Of a stretch of 9,930 nt of DNA, positions 6,745 to 9,930 are shown piece by piece. This DNA comes from Gammaproteobacteria bacterium. Its GTDB lineage: Bacteria > Pseudomonadota > Gammaproteobacteria > Steroidobacterales > SZUA-146. Positions within the stretch are counted from its first letter, which is position 1; each line of letters opens with the position of its first letter. The translations under genes and the position numbers were made by a program. The notes beneath the pieces were generated by a model. It was not told the DNA's origin, made no database searches, and saw nothing but the letters and a program-made list of their open reading frames with translations. The stretch is from the NCBI GenBank assembly GCA_003228965.1, contig QIGP01000020.1, forward strand, positions 1 through 9,930. The letters run 5' to 3'.

Positions 6745-7032
6745 ATTACCCTTAGTACAGCTCACCACCAATTTGACATAACCCTGTTTCAATACGAAAC
6801 CCCATCGCACCAAAAATTGCAAAAACCGCTTACCCATTAGAAGCTTGATGTCATCGCGCAGGCATTTCCCCTAATCTCTCTCAAGAATTGTCTTTTTTGT
6901 GAAATAGGTGAGGGTTTTGCGCTATTCGTATCGCTTATCTTATTGGACAGCACTATGGCCTGGGGGCAATTGCAGTACGTCGTAAAAACCTGTCCATTAC
7001 GGACACAACCTTTTCTTTTCTAAAAAGCGGCG
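6733..7032. other. 300-bp intergenic region before the diguanylate cyclase
   Basis: AT-rich at first and otherwise unremarkable. It contains a perfect TTGACA (6773-6778), but no matching -10 at 16-18 bp. A small inverted repeat TGTCC/GGACA lies within 6991-7005. Part of it is open as a 22-codon frame (6955-7023). I compared it by eye with the c-di-GMP-I riboswitch core and saw no match. No tRNA, terminator or longer gene is apparent on either strand. Confidence 0.5.
6955..7023 (+). CDS. Possible 22-codon leader ORF before the diguanylate cyclase
   Basis: ATG at 6955 opens a frame for 22 residues (MAWGQLQYVVKTCPLRTQPF, then LF) to TAA at 7021-7023, nine bases before the GTG of the diguanylate cyclase. 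A GGA lies 7-9 nt upstream of the ATG. Size and placement would suit an upstream leader peptide affecting translation of the next gene, but a frame this short can occur by chance and resembles no known peptide. Speculative. Confidence 0.18.
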   Translation: MAWGQLQYVVKTCPLRTQPFLF

Positions 7033-8100
7033 GTGGTCGCGACGAAGGAAACGGCGCGTACTCAAACAAACACTATGCGTATACAAAAAATTCAGCCTGA
7101 AGAAGTAGTACCACTCATTCTCTGTGCCGTCGGAACATTGGGCGTACTGCCCTTTGCGATCATGCGCGTACTTCGCGGGGAATGGCTTATCGGCCTCATA
7201 GATACCTTAATTGTGGTGTCCATGGCCTCGTTAGCTGTGTTCGTTTTTCGAACTCACAAAGTCCGCTCGGCCAGCATCTACCTGTCGATTCTGTGTACAG
7301 CCGGAGCACTGCTAACGGTCTACCTGAAAGGGCCCATGCAAGTGTTCTGGACTTATCCGGCACTGATGGTGGCGTTTTATCTCCTAAAGCCCAAAGAAGC
7401 TCTTGTGCTCGTGCTCTTTGCTGTCGTGGCCCTACTGCCACCCCTTATTTCTCAGATGGAACTTGCCGAGCTCGGGGCAGTGCTCGTAACCCTACTCATT
7501 ACCAATTCCGTTGCCTACAGCTTTTCTTCCCAAACACGAGTTCAGCAGCAACAGCTCATGGACCTTGCTGCATGCGACCCGCTGACAGGAACCGGCAACC
7601 GCCGCGGATTGTTACTTGAAATGACTCGCGTGACGGCGTTACGCAGCCGCATCGGAACACCCTGCTCATTGTTACTTATTGATCTGGATAGTTTCAAAAA
7701 AATTAATGATGAGCACGGTCACAATGTCGGTGACGAAGTACTAGTCGCCGTGAGCGATCGCATATCCAAGCGCATTAGACAAAGCGATAGCCTGTACCGG
7801 ATTGGCGGCGAAGAGTTTGTAGTCATCGTAAACAACGAAAACATTCGAAATGCGGCACTGCTTGCCGAAGATTTACGCGAGTTCGTTGCATCGCAACCTT
7901 GTAGCAATGACGTCACCGTCACTATTTCAGTGGGCGTTGCGGAACTGGTCAGTGGCGAGGTGTCGAAAGAGTGGCTCGGGCGCGCCGACAAGGCGCTTTA
8001 CGAAGCCAAAGCCAAAGGTCGCAACAGGGCCTGTCTTGCCCGATTTCCCCACGAGCGCGACCACACCAACATTACGGCCACAGGTTGCATGAGATCGTAA
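7033..8100 (+). CDS. Membrane-bound diguanylate cyclase (GGDEF domain)
   Basis: Makes the second messenger cyclic di-GMP from two GTP, promoting biofilm and reducing motility in proteobacteria. The 355-residue protein has six predicted membrane helices (about 25-45, 52-73, 79-98, 102-118, 122-140, 146-165), a short linker with QQQQ (171-174), then a GGDEF domain: DPLTGTGNRRG (182-192), metal-binding LIDLDSFK (215-222), the inhibitory I-site RQSD (249-252) and the active-site GGEEF (258-262), spaced 5 residues from the I-site as expected. It should thus be active and product-inhibited. The membrane part has no extracytoplasmic domain and matches no MASE-type sensor I can name; it may sense something in the membrane. 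No EAL domain. The start is uncertain: GTG at 7033 (weak SD) or ATG at 7075 (no SD); either leaves the domains intact. Confidence 0.95.
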   Translation: MVATKETARTQTNTMRIQKIQPEEVVPLILCAVGTLGVLPFAIMRVLRGEWLIGLIDTLIVVSMASLAVFVFRTHKVRSASIYLSILCTAGALLTVYLKGPMQVFWTYPALMVAFYLLKPKEALVLVLFAVVALLPPLISQMELAELGAVLVTLLITNSVAYSFSSQTRVQQQQLMDLAACDPLTGTGNRRGLLLEMTRVTALRSRIGTPCSLLLIDLDSFKKINDEHGHNVGDEVLVAVSDRISKRIRQSDSLYRIGGEEFVVIVNNENIRNAALLAEDLREFVASQPCSNDVTVTISVGVAELVSGEVSKEWLGRADKALYEAKAKGRNRACLARFPHERDHTNITATGCMRS

Positions 8101-8145
8101 AATACGCGGTATTCTTCACTCTTGACACTCGTTTACGGTACAGGC

Positions 8146-8174
8146 TCAACAGCTGGGCGCAAAGCAGTTACACT
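8146..8174 (+). promoter_or_regulatory. Candidate promoter for the secreted-protein gene
   Basis: TCAACA (8146-8151) and TACACT (8169-8174) are separated by exactly 17 bp, each 4 of 6 to the sigma-70 consensus. Transcription would begin about 24 nt before the ATG at 8205. A perfect TTGACA at 8122-8127 also exists but has no convincing -10. If real, the downstream gene need not be co-transcribed with the diguanylate cyclase. Confidence 0.33.
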
Positions 8175-8204
8175 AGCGTTTTCGCATTGCCCCAAAGAAT
8201 CCCT

Positions 8205-8723
8205 ATGTTTAAATCGATGATTTACGCTTTAGCCGCCTGGTGCCTGTTCGCGCCAATGACAATTGCCGATACAGAGCCCACAACCGTAACGTCCACCTCC
8301 GAAACCGACATTCAAACCATGTTAAACAAGCTTCTGCCTATAGCCGAAGACCTGCTGCTGGCACACGGTGAGTTTTTCCCGTTTGGAGGCGCCATGAAAG
8401 AGGCTCAGGAAGTGGTTACCTTGTCGGGCATTGACGGCCTCAACGAAGACCAGCCAGCTGCGCAGGACGTCATAGACCTGCTCGACATCAATCTGCGTAT
8501 TGGCGCAGAGAACAAGCAGTACTTTGCTACAGCCGTGCTTTCGAACGTTTTTGTTGTACCGCCAGGCCAATCCGAATCGATACCCGCTATTGCGGTGGCT
8601 CTGGACCACCATACTGGTTTGTCGATGACGCTGGTTTTTCCGTACGTCGTTAACGGCGGCACCGTTGAAATGGGCGACATGTTCGCCAAGGCGAACGACC
8701 GCAAGATTTTCGGCGAACGCTAA
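8205..8723 (+). CDS. Secreted protein of unknown function
   Basis: A 172-residue protein with a Sec signal peptide: Lys at position 3, hydrophobic core IYALAAWCLFAPMTI, likely cleavage after TIA (residue 21). The mature part begins with a Thr/Ser/Glu-rich linker (22-35) and continues as an alpha/beta domain: helix around 36-54, HGEFFPFGGAM (54-64), VVPPGQSESIPAIAVALDHHTGLSMTLVFPY (117-147) and a C-terminal GGTVEMGDMFA (151-161) ending in KIFGER. The EFFPFG...LDHHTG...PY order recalls small bacterial domains of unknown function, usually cytoplasmic; I cannot name the family. No lipobox Cys at the cleavage site, so probably periplasmic and soluble. The ATG at 8205 is chosen because it starts the signal peptide; the frame is open upstream but there overlaps the cyclase gene. 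The SD (AAAGAA) is weak. It lies 104 nt after the diguanylate cyclase and converges on pntB. Confidence 0.8.
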   Translation: MFKSMIYALAAWCLFAPMTIADTEPTTVTSTSETDIQTMLNKLLPIAEDLLLAHGEFFPFGGAMKEAQEVVTLSGIDGLNEDQPAAQDVIDLLDINLRIGAENKQYFATAVLSNVFVVPPGQSESIPAIAVALDHHTGLSMTLVFPYVVNGGTVEMGDMFAKANDRKIFGER

Positions 8724-8771
8724 GCTCGCTTCATTCTGCGGCCGCCGCCCTTCGGCGCGCCTACCGGACTT

Positions 8772-9930
8772 CTAGTCCTGGCGCAGGTGTTTTAGCACTT
8801 CGTCCAGCGTTTCCTTCGCATCGCCAAACAGCATTCTAGTGTTGTCTTTGAAGAACAAAGGATTCTGCACACCGGCGTAGCCGGTGGCCATGCTGCGTTT
8901 GAGCACAATGGTTGTGTCGCCGTGCCACACTTCAAGAACGGGCATGCCGGCAATAGGACTGTCAGGCTCTTCAAGAGCCGCCGGGTTCACAATGTCGTTA
9001 GCACCAATCACAATCGACACGTCGACTTTCGGAAAGTCTTCGTTGACTTCTTCCATCTCAAATACAATGTCGTAAGGCACTCTAGCCTCAGCTAACAGCA
9101 CGTTCATGTGACCAGGCATACGGCCCGCCACCGGGTGAATACCAAAACGCACTTTGACGCCACGATCGCGCAAAACTTTAGTGATTTCAAAAACGGTGTG
9201 TTGAGCCTGAGCCACCGCCATGCCGTAACCCGGAATGATCATCACGTCTTTGGCGTCGCGCAATAGCTCTGCGGTTTCAGGGGCAAGAATAGGCATGACT
9301 TCGCCTTGTTCTTCTTCTGCGCCACCACCGCTACCGCCACTTTTAGCGCCAAAACCTCCGGCAATCACCGAAAAGAACTTGCGGTTCATGGCGCGGCACA
9401 TAATGTAGCTCAGAATCGCACCACTACTACCCACGAGCGCGCCCGTCACAATCAGCAGGTCGTTGCTTAGCATGAAACCCGTGGCCGCCGCTGCCCAGCC
9501 TGAATAGCTGTTCAACATGGAAACTACAACTGGCATGTCCGCTCCGCCGATGGCCATCACCATGTGGATGCCAAACAACAGGGCAAGGAAGGTCATGATG
9601 AGCATCGGAGTCATGCCGTCGCCTGCGGCAGACTGGTCCAGGAACAATTTGCCCGTTATCACCACGGCTACTAACAGACCAAGGTTAAGCCAGTGCCTGG
9701 CTGGCAGCATCAACGGCTTGCTGGTGATGCGTCCGCTGAGTTTGCCAAAAGCCACCACAGAGCCTGAAAAGGTCACGGCACCAATGAGAATGCCAAGGTA
9801 CGTTTCAATGTCGTGGATGGTTTTATCAATGCCTACCAGGGTCCACTCGTGGTCCATAAAGTTGGCGTAACCTACAAGCACCGCAGCGGCACCCACGAGA
9901 CTGTGCAAAATGGCAACAAGCTCGGGCATT
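8772..9930 (-). CDS. pntB: NAD(P) transhydrogenase subunit beta PntB (5' end beyond window)
   Basis: Couples hydride transfer from NADH to NADP+ with proton flow through the inner membrane, supplying NADPH; works with PntA. The visible 385 residues correspond to about residue 83 to the end of the 462-residue E. coli protein, so the internal Met at 9929 is not the start. Membrane helices span roughly 4-24, 43-63, 80-97, 108-126, 130-153 and 157-177. His9 of the fragment corresponds to E. coli His91, and Asn140 in SMLNSYSG to Asn222, both implicated in proton transfer. After a Gly/Ser/Glu-rich linker (195-210) comes the NADP-binding domain [14 protein letters not shown] (233-243), [19 protein letters not shown] (263-281), [10 protein letters not shown] (309-318) and [17 protein letters not shown] (344-360). 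Its stop lies 48 bp from the convergent secreted-protein gene. pntA would be expected off the right edge. Confidence 0.97.
   Translation of the reverse strand, partial: MPELVAILHSLVGAAAVLVGYANFMDHEWTLVGIDKTIHDIETYLGILIGAVTFSGSVVAFGKLSGRITSKPLMLPARHWLNLGLLVAVVITGKLFLDQSAAGDGMTPMLIMTFLALLFGIHMVMAIGGADMPVVVSMLNSYSGWAAAATGFMLSNDLLIVTGALVGSSGAILSYIMCRAMNRKFFSVIAGGFGAKSGGSGGGAEEEQGEVMPILAPETAELLRDAKDVMIIPGYGMAVAQAQHTVFEITKVLRDRGVKVRFGIHPVAGRMPGHMNVLLAEARVPYDIVFEMEEVNEDFPKVDVSIVIGANDIVNPAALEEPDSPIAGMPVLEVWHGDTTIVLKRSMATGYAGVQNPLFFKDNTRMLFGDAKETLDEVLKHLRQD

Noticed and set aside
6845..7030. Cyclic-di-GMP riboswitch upstream of the GGDEF gene
   Set aside because: The conserved GEMM core sequence and paired elements were not seen by eye.
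7971..8204. Long upstream extension of the secreted-protein frame
   Set aside because: It overlaps the diguanylate cyclase in another frame and would bury the signal peptide internally.
8724..8771. GC-rich sequence between the convergent genes as a bidirectional intrinsic terminator
   Set aside because: Only about 4 bp of stem (CGCC/GGCG) with mismatches outside it, and no T-run on either strand.

Overview
The window looks like the chromosome of a free-living, probably marine or aquatic gammaproteobacterium. This rests on protein resemblance (RhlB, TrxA, Rho, CysQ, PntB), on the rhlB/trxA/rho neighbourhood known from Enterobacterales and relatives, and on frequent GTG starts with Shine-Dalgarno (SD) motifs. 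No species can be named from sequence alone. No mobile element, CRISPR array, rRNA or tRNA was recognised.

Left part (1-3380): transcription and RNA metabolism. rho (minus strand, last few codons beyond the left edge) overlaps trxA by four bases (GTGA). It appears to carry a 72-residue low-complexity N-terminal extension that E. coli Rho lacks. rhlB, a DEAD-box RNA helicase, is divergent from trxA across about 275 bp.

Centre (3381-6732): a broken HAD-hydrolase gene (C-terminal half of a YrfG-type GMP/IMP nucleotidase, minus strand) lies head-to-head against cysQ. In many relatives a nudE gene sits in this spot, so a deletion scar is likely. cysQ is followed at 2 bp by a small DUF3301 membrane-anchored protein. 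Then come a YdcH/DUF465 helical-hairpin protein, a PPP-family metallophosphatase and an AhpD-like carboxymuconolactone-decarboxylase-family protein. The last has an inverted repeat directly in front of its SD.

Right part (6733-9930): a 300-bp spacer with a possible 22-codon leader ORF precedes a six-TM diguanylate cyclase with an active-type GGEEF motif and an I-site. A secreted protein of unknown function follows. On the minus strand is pntB, the beta subunit of proton-translocating transhydrogenase, whose 5' end runs off the right edge.

Most of the window is housekeeping or signalling sequence of known families. I found no convincing multi-gene undescribed system. The points most worth a second look are the Rho extension, the truncated yrfG with missing nudE, the inverted repeat before the AhpD-like gene, and the unassigned secreted protein beside the diguanylate cyclase.
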